A stretch of 19,128 bases of DNA from CAZMGY01 sp964565945 [NCBI: uncultured bacterium] (lineage in GTDB: Bacteria; GCA-001730085): NCBI GenBank assembly GCA_964565945.1, contig CAZMGY010000038.1, positions 1 to 19,128 on the forward strand, given 5' to 3'. Shown in pieces: positions 1 through 6,989 of this stretch (positions within the stretch are counted from its first letter, which is position 1; the number at the start of each line of letters is the position of its first letter). The translations under genes and the position numbers were made by a program. The notes beneath the pieces were generated by a model. It had not been told where the DNA came from. It saw only the letters and a list, made by a program, of their open reading frames with translations, and did no database searches.

Positions 1-24
1 GTTGAAGATAAAAAAGGGGTAATA

Positions 25-630
25 ATGATAAACAATAAGGCGGTTAAAAAACCAACAATATTGGATGCAATAATTAAAGATACAAAAAAATTAAATTTCA
101 ACATGACCAGTGAAAATGATGTTGGAGTTTTACTTAGAACACTTGCGGTAACCAAAAACAATCAGGGCTCCTTTTTAGAATTGGGTACGGGGACTGGAAT
201 ATCAACATCATGGATACTGGATGGAATGAGCAACACCAGTACATTAGTTACAATGGATAATGATCAAGCTTTATTAGATGTGACCAATAAATATTTAGGC
301 GACGATAAAAGGTTAACGGTTGTGTGTGAAGATGGGGATGACTTTATACATCGAATACACAAAGAAAAGAAAAAATTTGACTTTATCTTTGCAGATACTT
401 GGTCGGGTAAATACCAGTTATTAGAGCAAACCCTAGATATGTTAAATATAGGCGGATTGTATATTATTGACGATATGAAAGAACAAGAAAATTGGCCAGA
501 AGGACATGAATTAAAAGTGAAAAAATTGCTGAATGCTTTAAATAGTAGAGAAGATTTATCTGTGGTTAATATAGACTGGTCATGTGGTATATTGCTTTGT
601 ACAAAAATAAATAAGGGAAGTATTTCATGA
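25..630 (+). CDS. Class I SAM-dependent methyltransferase
   Basis: The 201-residue protein has the SAM-binding motif I ELGTGTGIST (residues 51-60), an acidic motif II region (TMDND, 76-80), the FDFIFADTWSGKY strand (118-130) and GGLYIIDDM (143-151). This arrangement is that of small-molecule O-methyltransferases of the class I Rossmann fold. The substrate is not recognisable. The start ATG at 25 has an AAGGGG Shine-Dalgarno-like stretch about 5 bases upstream. The frame is open to the window edge, so a longer N-terminus cannot be excluded. The stop overlaps the ATG of the following EamA fragment (ATGA), which suggests translational coupling and an original methyltransferase-transporter operon. 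Base composition is far more AT-rich than in the arg or exb genes, consistent with horizontal acquisition. Family assignment is firm; the specific role is unknown. Confidence 0.85.
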   Translation: MINNKAVKKPTILDAIIKDTKKLNFNMTSENDVGVLLRTLAVTKNNQGSFLELGTGTGISTSWILDGMSNTSTLVTMDNDQALLDVTNKYLGDDKRLTVVCEDGDDFIHRIHKEKKKFDFIFADTWSGKYQLLEQTLDMLNIGGLYIIDDMKEQENWPEGHELKVKKLLNALNSREDLSVVNIDWSCGILLCTKINKGSIS

Positions 631-785
631 GTATAAATCATATGTTATGGTTAGTTTTGTTATCAATAATCTCAGGTTCTTCTTTTATACTTACAAAGGA
701 TTTGTCTCCTGTCATTGGTCCCATACTTACAACAGAGCTAAGGATTTTACTTGCTGCTATTTTTTTAGTCTTTTACTCTTTCGTT
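627..785 (+). pseudogene. Truncated EamA/DMT-family transporter (N-terminal fragment)
   Basis: Residues 1-52 read like the start of an EamA (drug/metabolite transporter) protein: a first membrane helix (LWLVLLSIISGSSFIL), the typical KDLSPVIGPI loop, and a second helix (LRILLAAIFLVFYSFVI). Intact members have about ten helices and ~300 residues. Here homology stops near position 782. The remaining open frame, to 923, is the antisense of a TolC-family gene and is not transporter sequence. The ATG overlaps the methyltransferase stop. The fragment cannot be a working transporter. The truncation point coincides with that of the convergent TolC fragment, so one rearrangement probably destroyed both. 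Confidence 0.7.
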
Positions 786-1393
786 ATAAATCTTGATTAT
801 TTGCTAAAGCTGATTTATATTTTGATTGCACAACAGCTTCAAAATTACTCAGCAAGCGCATATTTTCTTTTGTTAAAATTATTGCTTTTTCAAGATATAA
901 GTATTCATAATATACATCTGTAATTTTATAAACAACTTCTTGTTTTTTTGATTTAAAAGACTGATATGCTTCTTCAGAAGCTTTAAATGCTTTCTTTTTC
1001 TTTATCCATAATTTATCAGGAAAAGGAATTTTTTGTATAAATAGAATACGCATGTCTTTGAGGTCCAACACGAGTTTCTACTTCTTCAATATAATTTGTA
1101 TATGAAAATTCAGGATCAGAAAGAGAAAATTCTTTTGATATATTTTCAAATTTAGATTGCCAATTATAAAATTTAGATTTAATTTCAGGATTTCTTTTTA
1201 ATGCTACATCTATATATTTTTGAAGATTATTTAAAGAAGATATATTTATTTCTTTAGCAGAATCTTGATTATAAAATCGTTCTTGTTTTTTTAGCATTTT
1301 TTTCTTTATCAGCAAATTATTTTGGGCAAAAACAAGCAAACATTGCATTAACAAAACCATAACTAATAAATATAATGCTTTTTTTATATACAT
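784..1393 (-). pseudogene. Broken TolC-family outer-membrane efflux protein
   Basis: Two minus-strand frames together give the N-terminal part of a TolC-type outer-membrane factor. The first (start 1393) has a signal peptide (MYIKKALYLLVMVLLMQCLLVFAQ), then the ALKRNPEIKSKFYNW helix and the diagnostic VETRVGPQ motif. The frame then shifts near 1040-1047 into IPFPDKLW and the long helices containing YYEYLYLEKAIILTKENMRLL and YKSALANNQDL. Intact relatives have ~400-450 residues; the homology ends abruptly at ~784, within the typical DL(L)RAQ helix. So there is both a frameshift and a missing C-terminal half. No partner RND or membrane-fusion gene is present. The AT-rich composition matches the neighbouring methyltransferase rather than the core genes. 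Confidence 0.75.
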
Positions 1394-1499
1394 ATGGGGT
1401 TCTTTCTATAATTAGATTCTAAAACTATTGCAAGATTGATTTTTCCTCAAAAAAAATGGACACCTCCCCAATCATAATCAAGAAATAGACCGCAACTTA

Positions 1500-1812
1500 T
1501 ATTCGAGGGGGCCTATAGCCCCAGTTTGAATGCAATCTCAGACAGATTTTACTACATTTCGATGTATTTGAAAATAGGAAGCCTGGCCGGTGCTCTTATT
1601 TCAAATACCTCTCCATGAATTGCCGTAACTTTAAAGTTACGATTTGAGCTTTCCATGGAAGCGTTATCATAGCAATTTCTGGTTTTACTCATACTGCACA
1701 AAAAACCATAAGATCCAAGCATGGTCTGATAAGTTTTTGCACAATTACGACCGCTCTCTGTCTGAATGATCATTCCTTGTAGCCTACCTCGACGATGAAC
1801 AGCTCTCTCCAA
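1500..1812 (-). pseudogene. IS3-family transposase OrfB remnant (C-terminal part of rve/DDE domain)
   Basis: The frame from 1812 contains the recognisable tail of the IS3 integrase core: GYGFLCSMSK-type residues (YGFLCSMSKTRNCYDNASME), where the final Glu of the DDE triad is retained, then VTAIHGEVFEIRAPARLPIF and KYIEM. The usual HSDRGSQ block, which carries the second Asp, has decayed to QTESGRN. After the stop following KYIEM, another frame resumes with RLHSNWGYRPPRI, matching the conserved R.HS.LGY.SP end of these proteins, so there is a frameshift near 1555. Intact OrfB is ~280 residues; roughly the first two thirds are gone. Not functional. Confidence 0.75.
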
Positions 1813-1866
1813 TACGTTGATACCAGCTTAGATGTCATTTTTTCCGAAAGAGCTTATCTCACTAGG

Positions 1867-2075
1867 CGGCCTTTTTTAAGAACTCGTTCTCCATCGCTAA
1901 ACGTTTTACTTCTCGTTTTAGTCGGGACATTTCGGCTTCTTGTAGCTTTTGGGCTTTTAGACAGTTATTACCTCTTCGTTTTTTTTGATTCCATTTGCTT
2001 TTCCTCCAATCTACATCATAAAAACCGATATTGGGTGCTTATACGAAGATGATTAGCAAGTTTCTGACAAGACTT
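1867..2075 (-). pseudogene. IS3-family OrfA remnant
   Basis: Read on the minus strand, the last 40 or so codons before the TAG at 1867 encode a basic coiled coil, QEAEMSRLKREVKRLAMENEF followed by LKKAA and stop. This is the hallmark end of IS3 OrfA proteins. Further upstream the same reading is YDVDWRKSKWNQKKRRGNNC, and in a neighbouring frame QKLANHLRIS resembles the OrfA helix-turn-helix. The two frames need a shift near 2030-2040. The N-terminal third is absent because the sequence merges with argD. Confidence 0.7.
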
Positions 2076-3222
2076 TATCTAAAATATTTAGGGCTTTATC
2101 AATATCTTTTTTTTGAATATTAAGCGCAGGCATCAGGCGCAAAATATAATTTTGGGTGCAATTGATCAAAAGTTTTTTATTGCGACAGGCATCCACAATA
2201 GGTGTACCCTCAACTTTTAAATCAACACCCACCATAAGGCCAACACCTCTAACGGAGGCAATCACGTCATGCTTGGCTTGTAAGGTATTTAGATATTCCA
2301 TAAGATATTGGCCCATCTTGTTAACATGCTCCAGAAGGCCTTCTTGTTCCATCACTTCAAACACGGCTAATCCAGCCACGCATGCCAAAGGATTGCCTCC
2401 AAAGGTTGAAGCGTGAGTTCCAGGAACCAAAATGTCATCAAATTCGGGTTTGACCACCAAGGCCCCGATTGAGACACCTCCACCAAGAGCTTTAGCCAAG
2501 GTCATGACATCGGGCTCAACATTGTAGTTTTGATAAGCAAACATTGTGCCTGTTCGGCCCATACCTGTTTGCACTTCATCAAAGATCAATAGGGCACCAT
2601 ACTGATCACACAAATCTCGAGCCTTTTGAATAAATTCCTCCGATACAATGTTAACCCCACCTTCGCCTTGGATCGGTTCCATAAAAATCGCGGCTGTTTT
2701 GTCATTGACCAATTGCTTCAGCTGTTCGATATCATTCGGTTCACAATGGAAAAACCCATCGGGCAAAGGTTCAAAATCTTTTTTGTAATTGAGCTGGCCA
2801 GTCATTGTCATCGCACCAAGCGTCCGTCCATGAAACGATTTGACTAAAGAAACAAACTGGTATTTTTCGGAAGTGCGTTTACGTGCTAGCTTTATTGCCG
2901 CCTCATTAGCTTCGGCGCCACTGTTGCAAAAAAAGGTTTTGCCTCCAAACGAATGCTTGGCAATTTTTTCGGCAAGCAAGCCTTGGGGTTTGTTGTAAAA
3001 GATATTAGGCACATGAATCAGTTGAGCCACTTGCTCTTGCACAGCCTTAACAATATGAGGATGACAGTGACCCAAATTCGACACAGCCCAACCAGAAAAA
3101 AAATCCAAATACTCATGGCCTTGATCGTCCCACAAACGGACACCCTCTCCTTTCACAAAGGTGATGGGGTAACGATTGTAGGTTGGCAACACACAGTCTT
3201 TAAAGATTTGCTCTAAACTCAT
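2053..3222 (-). CDS. argD: Acetylornithine aminotransferase
   Basis: Class III PLP-dependent aminotransferase of 389 residues, the usual ArgD length. It converts N-acetylglutamate-5-semialdehyde to N2-acetylornithine, with glutamate as amino donor. Visible hallmarks are NSGAEANEAAIKLAR (100-114), the HGRTLGAM loop (131-138), LLIFDEVQTGMGRTG with the PLP-ring Asp215, and the Schiff-base Lys244 in LAKALGGG. It is the last gene of the yajC-argCJBD operon, 104 bases after argB; an AAGGGAAG ribosome-binding stretch precedes the ATG. The final residues (about SETC) and the stop codon overlap sequence that also reads as IS3 OrfA, so the natural C-terminus may have been replaced by a few IS-derived codons. 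All catalytic parts are intact. A dual role with succinyldiaminopimelate is possible in this family, but the context favours arginine. Confidence 0.93.
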   Translation of the reverse strand: MSLEQIFKDCVLPTYNRYPITFVKGEGVRLWDDQGHEYLDFFSGWAVSNLGHCHPHIVKAVQEQVAQLIHVPNIFYNKPQGLLAEKIAKHSFGGKTFFCNSGAEANEAAIKLARKRTSEKYQFVSLVKSFHGRTLGAMTMTGQLNYKKDFEPLPDGFFHCEPNDIEQLKQLVNDKTAAIFMEPIQGEGGVNIVSEEFIQKARDLCDQYGALLIFDEVQTGMGRTGTMFAYQNYNVEPDVMTLAKALGGGVSIGALVVKPEFDDILVPGTHASTFGGNPLACVAGLAVFEVMEQEGLLEHVNKMGQYLMEYLNTLQAKHDVIASVRGVGLMVGVDLKVEGTPIVDACRNKKLLINCTQNYILRLMPALNIQKKDIDKALNILDKVLSETC

Positions 3223-3289
3223 GATTCTTCCCTTTCAAATACTTGGATACCAGGTTAAGCCACAGCCTGACGGTTTTTGTGTTTTTCGC

Positions 3290-3314
3290 CATCCTGTGAC
3301 TTGGTCAGAGGATG
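3290..3314. repeat. Hairpin palindrome in argB-argD spacer
   Basis: An 11-base inverted repeat (plus strand catcctgtgac / gtcagaggatg, one mismatch) with a 3-base loop lies just after argB and upstream of argD. In the transcribed minus strand the stem is followed by an A-rich, not U-rich, stretch, so it is not a normal intrinsic terminator. It may be an mRNA-stabilising or processing hairpin, or a REP-like repeat unit. Confidence 0.55.
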
Positions 3315-3326
3315 ACGTACACATAA

Positions 3327-4220
3327 TTACGGTACAATTTCGGTGCCAACCCCTTGATCGGTAAAAATCTCTAACAGCAAAGAATGACTCACCTGGCCAT
3401 CAATAATGTGACCCTTCTTGGCACCATCATTCATAGCCTTTAAACATGACTTAGCCTTGGGAATCATCCCTCCTTTAATTACCTCTTGCTGAATCAGCAT
3501 TTCAATTTCGGGTTCATGAATCGTACTAATCAACGATGAAGGATCGTCCACTTGCTTTAAAATACCTTCGACATCGGTCAAATAAACTAATTTTTGAGCA
3601 TGCAAAGCAGCGGCAATTTCACCTGCAACCACATCCCCATTGATATTATAACTTAGTTCATCAGCACCCATCCCAATGGGTGCAATCACAGGGATTTGGT
3701 TCTCTGCTAAAACTTTATGCAGAACATCGGTGTGCACGTGCTTTACTTGACCCACAAAACCCAAATCAACTTCTTTGGGCTGTGTTTCACCTTTATTAGG
3801 TTCTACAAACATGCGAAGTTTTTCTACTTCCATCAAATGATTATCCCTACCACTCAAGCCTTGCGCCTCAGCCCCTAAGGACTTTAACTGCTTAACCAAG
3901 ATCGCATTAATAGTGTCCATTAAGGTTTCTTCCACAATATCCATCGTTTCACGGTCGGTCACCCGCATCCCTTTGATAAATTCAGGCTGAATACCACGAA
4001 TCCTCAGGGCTTCACTGATGGCGGGACCACCGCCATGAATGATCACAGGCTTCATGCCCACAAATTTCATAAAGACAATATCTTCGAGAATACCTTGAAT
4101 CACATGGGGCGCAGACATGGTGCTCCCACCAAACTTAATAACGACAATTTTATCGTAAAGCCTTTTAATGTAAGGTAAAGCCTCCAAAAGAACAGAGACT
4201 TTGGTAATTAATTTATCCAT
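3327..4220 (-). CDS. argB: Acetylglutamate kinase
   Basis: Amino-acid kinase family protein that phosphorylates N-acetylglutamate with ATP, the second step of ornithine synthesis. Hallmarks are VVIKFGGSTM near the N-terminus, KPVIIHGGGPAISEALRIRG, INAILVKQLKSLGAEAQGLSGRD, NINGDVVAGEIAAALHAQKLVYLTDVEG and GGMIPKAKSCLKAM. The open frame begins at 4274, but its first 18 codons are made from a palindrome, while codon 19 (MDKLITKVSVLLEALPYIKR) is the classic start of this family. I therefore place the start at 4220, giving 297 residues. The leading helix LLEALPYIKRLYDK corresponds to the N-terminal helix found in arginine-inhibited, hexameric acetylglutamate kinases. Feedback inhibition by arginine is therefore likely, and it fits the cyclic pathway implied by argJ. 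Confidence 0.93.
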   Translation of the reverse strand: MDKLITKVSVLLEALPYIKRLYDKIVVIKFGGSTMSAPHVIQGILEDIVFMKFVGMKPVIIHGGGPAISEALRIRGIQPEFIKGMRVTDRETMDIVEETLMDTINAILVKQLKSLGAEAQGLSGRDNHLMEVEKLRMFVEPNKGETQPKEVDLGFVGQVKHVHTDVLHKVLAENQIPVIAPIGMGADELSYNINGDVVAGEIAAALHAQKLVYLTDVEGILKQVDDPSSLISTIHEPEIEMLIQQEVIKGGMIPKAKSCLKAMNDGAKKGHIIDGQVSHSLLLEIFTDQGVGTEIVP

Positions 4221-4244
4221 GTCATTCACTCCAACAAAAGTCTT

Positions 4245-4293
4245 AGGGGCTGTCTCAAATAACATGATTTTCATATTATTTGGGACAGCCCCT
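4245..4293. repeat. Near-perfect 49-bp palindrome between argJ and argB
   Basis: Two 23-base arms (4245-4267 and 4271-4293) match at 21 of 23 positions around a 3-base loop; each arm begins aggggctgtc. It sits in the only sizeable gap inside the operon (argJ stop 4309, argB start 4220). It lacks a U-tract in the direction of transcription. The end sequence resembles, from memory, termini of some insertion sequences (GGGGCTGTCTCAAA-type), so it could be a two-ended miniature element. A regulatory or processing hairpin is the alternative. Confidence 0.7.
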
Positions 4294-4308
4294 TTTATTG
4301 TTTAATAA

Positions 4309-5508
4309 TCAAGTATAATATTCAGCATTGATTTTGACATAATCATAACTAAGGTCCGAAGTCCAACATTCCGATTGAGATTGACCTAAAGCTAAGTCTA
4401 TATGAATCAATAGGTTAGATTCTTTCATCTCAGACTTCAACGCCTCTTTGGTGGTCACCAAAGTGTTGTTTTGCAATAGCACCTGGTCTTGCAAAGACAA
4501 GGTCACTTGCGCAGGATCAAAAACAACTCCAGCAGATCCGGCCGCCGCCACAATCCGACCCCAATTTGGGTCGCAGCCAAACATAGCGGTCTTTACTAAA
4601 GACGACTGCGCAATCGCCATCGCAACCTTATAGGCATCTTCATCCGAAGCGGCACCAGTCACTTTGACGGTAATAAACTTACTTGCTCCCTCACCATCGC
4701 GTACAATGTCTTTGGCAAGCTCCTGCATAAGAACAAAAAGATGTTCACAAAATGTTGTCGCTTCCACGCTAGAGGTGTCTGTCACCAATGACGAAGATGA
4801 TAAACCACTGGCCATCAATATCACTGTATCGTTGGTGCTTTGATCTCCATCCACAGTGATACAATGAAAAGACTTTTGGACACAATCCCGAAAAATAGAC
4901 TCCAATAATGTGGCATCTATATGGATATCTGTGGTGATGTAGCTTAGCATGGTGGCCATGTTGGGATGAATCATTCCAGAACCTTTGGCAATCCCACTGA
5001 TTCGCACCTCATCCTCTCCCAACACAAACGAACAGCTGTAGGTTTTGGTGCAAGTGTCGGTGGTGAGAATCGCTTGCGAGCTATCGCTATCTTGATCAGA
5101 CAATTGTGAGACCATTGCTTGAATCTCACTTTGCATTGCAGGCACAGGCAATCTCTCACCGATAATCCCTGTCGAGCTCATCAACACATAAGAAGAATCG
5201 ATTTGTAAGGCATTGGCCACGGTATGGATCAAATCCCTGGTGTCCTGCACTCCTTCGGTACCCGTCGCCGCATTGGCATTACCACTGTTCACCAAAATTG
5301 CCTGAGCTTGATTTTTGGAAACAGCCAATGTTTCAGCTCCCAGAATAACCGATGACGCTTTCATCTGATTGGTGGTGAACATTGCACAAGTTGTTACTGG
5401 TTGATTAGCCACCAACAATAGCATATCGGGGCCTTGACTTTTAATTTTCGCGAAGCCCGTAGCCACGCGAAAGCCTTTGGGGTAAGTTAATCCTTCAAGT
5501 GGTTTCAT
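4309..5508 (-). CDS. argJ: Bifunctional glutamate N-acetyltransferase / ornithine acetyltransferase
   Basis: A 399-residue member of the ArgJ family, of the expected length. It transfers the acetyl group from N-acetylornithine to glutamate, closing the cyclic pathway; some members also use acetyl-CoA. Motifs are ILVNSGNANA (71-80), MSSTGIIGE (110-118), ILTTDT (147-152), the autocleavage site KGSGMIHPNMATMLSY with nucleophile Thr186, and GCDPNWGRIVAAAG. The precursor should self-cleave before Thr186 into alpha and beta chains. Its ATG overlaps the argC stop (ATGA), so translation is coupled. The presence of argJ implies that no separate ArgE is needed. Whether it is mono- or bifunctional cannot be told from sequence alone. 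Confidence 0.94.
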   Translation of the reverse strand: MKPLEGLTYPKGFRVATGFAKIKSQGPDMLLLVANQPVTTCAMFTTNQMKASSVILGAETLAVSKNQAQAILVNSGNANAATGTEGVQDTRDLIHTVANALQIDSSYVLMSSTGIIGERLPVPAMQSEIQAMVSQLSDQDSDSSQAILTTDTCTKTYSCSFVLGEDEVRISGIAKGSGMIHPNMATMLSYITTDIHIDATLLESIFRDCVQKSFHCITVDGDQSTNDTVILMASGLSSSSLVTDTSSVEATTFCEHLFVLMQELAKDIVRDGEGASKFITVKVTGAASDEDAYKVAMAIAQSSLVKTAMFGCDPNWGRIVAAAGSAGVVFDPAQVTLSLQDQVLLQNNTLVTTKEALKSEMKESNLLIHIDLALGQSQSECWTSDLSYDYVKINAEYYT

Positions 5509-6524
5509 AACAAACCAGTCGTTTCCTCGAAACCTAAAGCTATGTTCATATTTTGAACCGCTTGACCAGCTGCTCCCTTAACCAAATTATCAATCGCCGA
5601 CATAAGCACCAATGTTTGACCAACCTTAACACATGAAACATCGCAAAAATTTGAATGAGCCACATGTTTTACTTCTGGAGAAACACCATAAGACAAGACT
5701 CTCACAAAAGGCTTATCTGCATAAGTTTTTTGCAACAGTTGATGCAGCGCATCTTCAGACAAATCTTGCGTTAATTCGGTATAAATCGTGCTATAAATAC
5801 CCCGAATCATCGGTGCCAAATGTGCAACAAACAAAACATCAGTGACAACATTCGAGGCATCGCTTAAACTTTGTTCAATCTCGGGTTCATGCGGATGCGC
5901 ACCCATCTTATAAGCTTTAAAATTTTCGTCGCACTCAGGAAAGTGAAAGCCTTGCTGAGGAGTCTTGCCACCACCACTCACACCAGTTTTGGCATCAATA
6001 ATAATGCCAGTGGGTTTAATCACTTTCTCTTTTAAAAAAGGATATAAAGCCAACTGTGCTCCAGTAGGAAAACAGCCAGGATTGGCAATCGTTTTGGCCG
6101 AGCGAATAGCTTCGGTGTAAATCTCGCTCAATCCGTAGGTGAATGTACCTAAGTTTCCTTGATCTTGATGGTCGACACCATAAGACTCCCGGTACACATT
6201 GGCATCTTTCAAGCGGTAATCACCACTCAAATCAATCAATAGTTTGTCATGACCTAAATATTGAGGCATTATATCCATGGTTGTTTTGTGTGGCAAGGCA
6301 AAAAAGATCACATCCGACTCATCGAGAATTATTTGCGATTCCTCCATAGGAAAACAATTCTGATCCACCACTCCGCGAAATTCAGGAAACAGATCTGAAA
6401 AAACAGGCAGAGGATCCCTGCGAACCGCCAAATGGGCTCGTTGAACCTGCGGATGCTTCACAAGCCAACGAACTAATTCAGCACCAGTGTAACCACTGGC
6501 ACCAACAATACTTACCCGAATCAT
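5505..6524 (-). CDS. argC: N-acetyl-gamma-glutamyl-phosphate reductase
   Basis: A 339-residue NADPH-dependent reductase, third step of ornithine synthesis. The N-terminal Rossmann motif VSIVGASGYTGAELVRWL (4-21) and the catalytic Cys151 in ANPGCFPTGAQLAL are clear. FFALPHKTTM, LIDLSGDYRL and KTGVSGGGKTPQQ are further family signatures. It starts only 5 bases after the yajC stop, so it is presumably read from the yajC promoter; the Shine-Dalgarno (AGGTAA) lies at the end of yajC. Four-base overlap with argJ downstream. Confidence 0.95.
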   Translation of the reverse strand: MIRVSIVGASGYTGAELVRWLVKHPQVQRAHLAVRRDPLPVFSDLFPEFRGVVDQNCFPMEESQIILDESDVIFFALPHKTTMDIMPQYLGHDKLLIDLSGDYRLKDANVYRESYGVDHQDQGNLGTFTYGLSEIYTEAIRSAKTIANPGCFPTGAQLALYPFLKEKVIKPTGIIIDAKTGVSGGGKTPQQGFHFPECDENFKAYKMGAHPHEPEIEQSLSDASNVVTDVLFVAHLAPMIRGIYSTIYTELTQDLSEDALHQLLQKTYADKPFVRVLSYGVSPEVKHVAHSNFCDVSCVKVGQTLVLMSAIDNLVKGAAGQAVQNMNIALGFEETTGLL

Positions 6525-6529
6525 GAAAG

Positions 6530-6826
6530 TTACCTAACCGCCACAATGGCACTACGCAAAATTTCAAGTTTAGCCCCTTCGCCGACCTTAAGCACGATAA
6601 TATCATCCTTAAGATTAGCAATCACTCCAATCAGGCCACCTTGAGTAACCACTTTGTCACCTTTTTTGATTTCGGATAACATCTTAGACATTTCTTTTTG
6701 CTTCTGTTTCTGTGGGCGCAAAACCAAAAAATACATCACCAAAAAAACAAGAATAAAAGGTAAAAAACTACTTAACATCATTGGGCTAGATACCGCAGCA
6801 CCTTCTGCCACAAGGGGTCCACTCAT
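6530..6826 (-). CDS. yajC: Sec translocon accessory protein YajC
   Basis: A 98-residue protein with one membrane helix (about residues 17-36, LSSFLPFILVFLVMYFLVLR) followed by RPQKQKQKEMSKMLSEIKKGDKVVTQGGLIGVI, the signature of YajC. In most bacteria yajC precedes secD-secF; here it heads the arginine operon instead, with 5 bases before argC. The ATG is preceded by AAGGAG at a good distance. It probably associates with SecDF in the inner membrane. The linkage to arg genes looks like a chance operon formed by rearrangement, giving arginine synthesis a constitutive promoter. Confidence 0.93.
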   Translation of the reverse strand: MSGPLVAEGAAVSSPMMLSSFLPFILVFLVMYFLVLRPQKQKQKEMSKMLSEIKKGDKVVTQGGLIGVIANLKDDIIVLKVGEGAKLEILRSAIVAVR

Positions 6827-6858
6827 CGTTACTTCTCCTTAAATATTTAGAAAGCGAT

Positions 6859-6867
6859 ATTATATCA
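6859..6867 (-). promoter_or_regulatory. Extended -10 promoter of the yajC-arg operon
   Basis: On the minus strand this reads TGATATAAT, an extended -10 element (TGn plus a perfect TATAAT), about 32 bases before the yajC start codon. No good TTGACA-like -35 sits at 16-18 bases upstream. No arginine-repressor-like operator was recognised. Confidence 0.55.
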
Positions 6868-6974
6868 TGTCCCGAACAGTTGCTAGCTTATCACACAAAA
6901 GAAAGATGGTTACTCATTGAGACTTGATTTGTTGATATGTCTGTTGACGTTCTTATTCCTAACAGATCTGGATT

Positions 6975-6983
6975 TGCTACAAT
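6975..6983 (+). promoter_or_regulatory. Possible extended -10 of the SDR pseudogene
   Basis: TGCTACAAT lies only 6 bases before the first ATG of the SDR/DUF2867 pseudogene, and there is no Shine-Dalgarno between them. If used, the transcript would be nearly leaderless. The signal is weak and may be chance. Confidence 0.25.
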
Positions 6984-6989
6984 ATCTTT

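Larger units (their letters stand above)
1440..2075 (-). mobile_element. Decayed IS3-family insertion sequence
   Basis: This stretch holds, on the minus strand, the 3' part of an IS3-type orfA, a short 3' part of orfB and a right end. At 1440-1475 the sequence includes a run of A followed by TGGACACCTCCCC. Such a GTGTCC-type motif is common near IS3-family termini, so the element's 3' end probably lies here. The 5' end, with its inverted repeat and the beginning of orfA, is missing: the orfA frame runs straight into the end of argD. Most of orfB, including the first catalytic Asp, is deleted. The element cannot be autonomous. Confidence 0.75.

Noticed and set aside
627-923. 98-residue frame as an intact small membrane protein
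   Set aside because: Only the first ~52 codons resemble EamA; the rest is antisense to the TolC-family fragment.
4221-4274. N-terminal extension of ArgB from ATG 4274
   Set aside because: These codons consist mostly of the palindrome 4245-4293; the family start MDKLI is at 4220.
4245-4293. Intrinsic terminator between argJ and argB
   Set aside because: The hairpin is strong but no U-tract follows it in the direction of transcription, and argB and argD would be cut off from the operon promoter.
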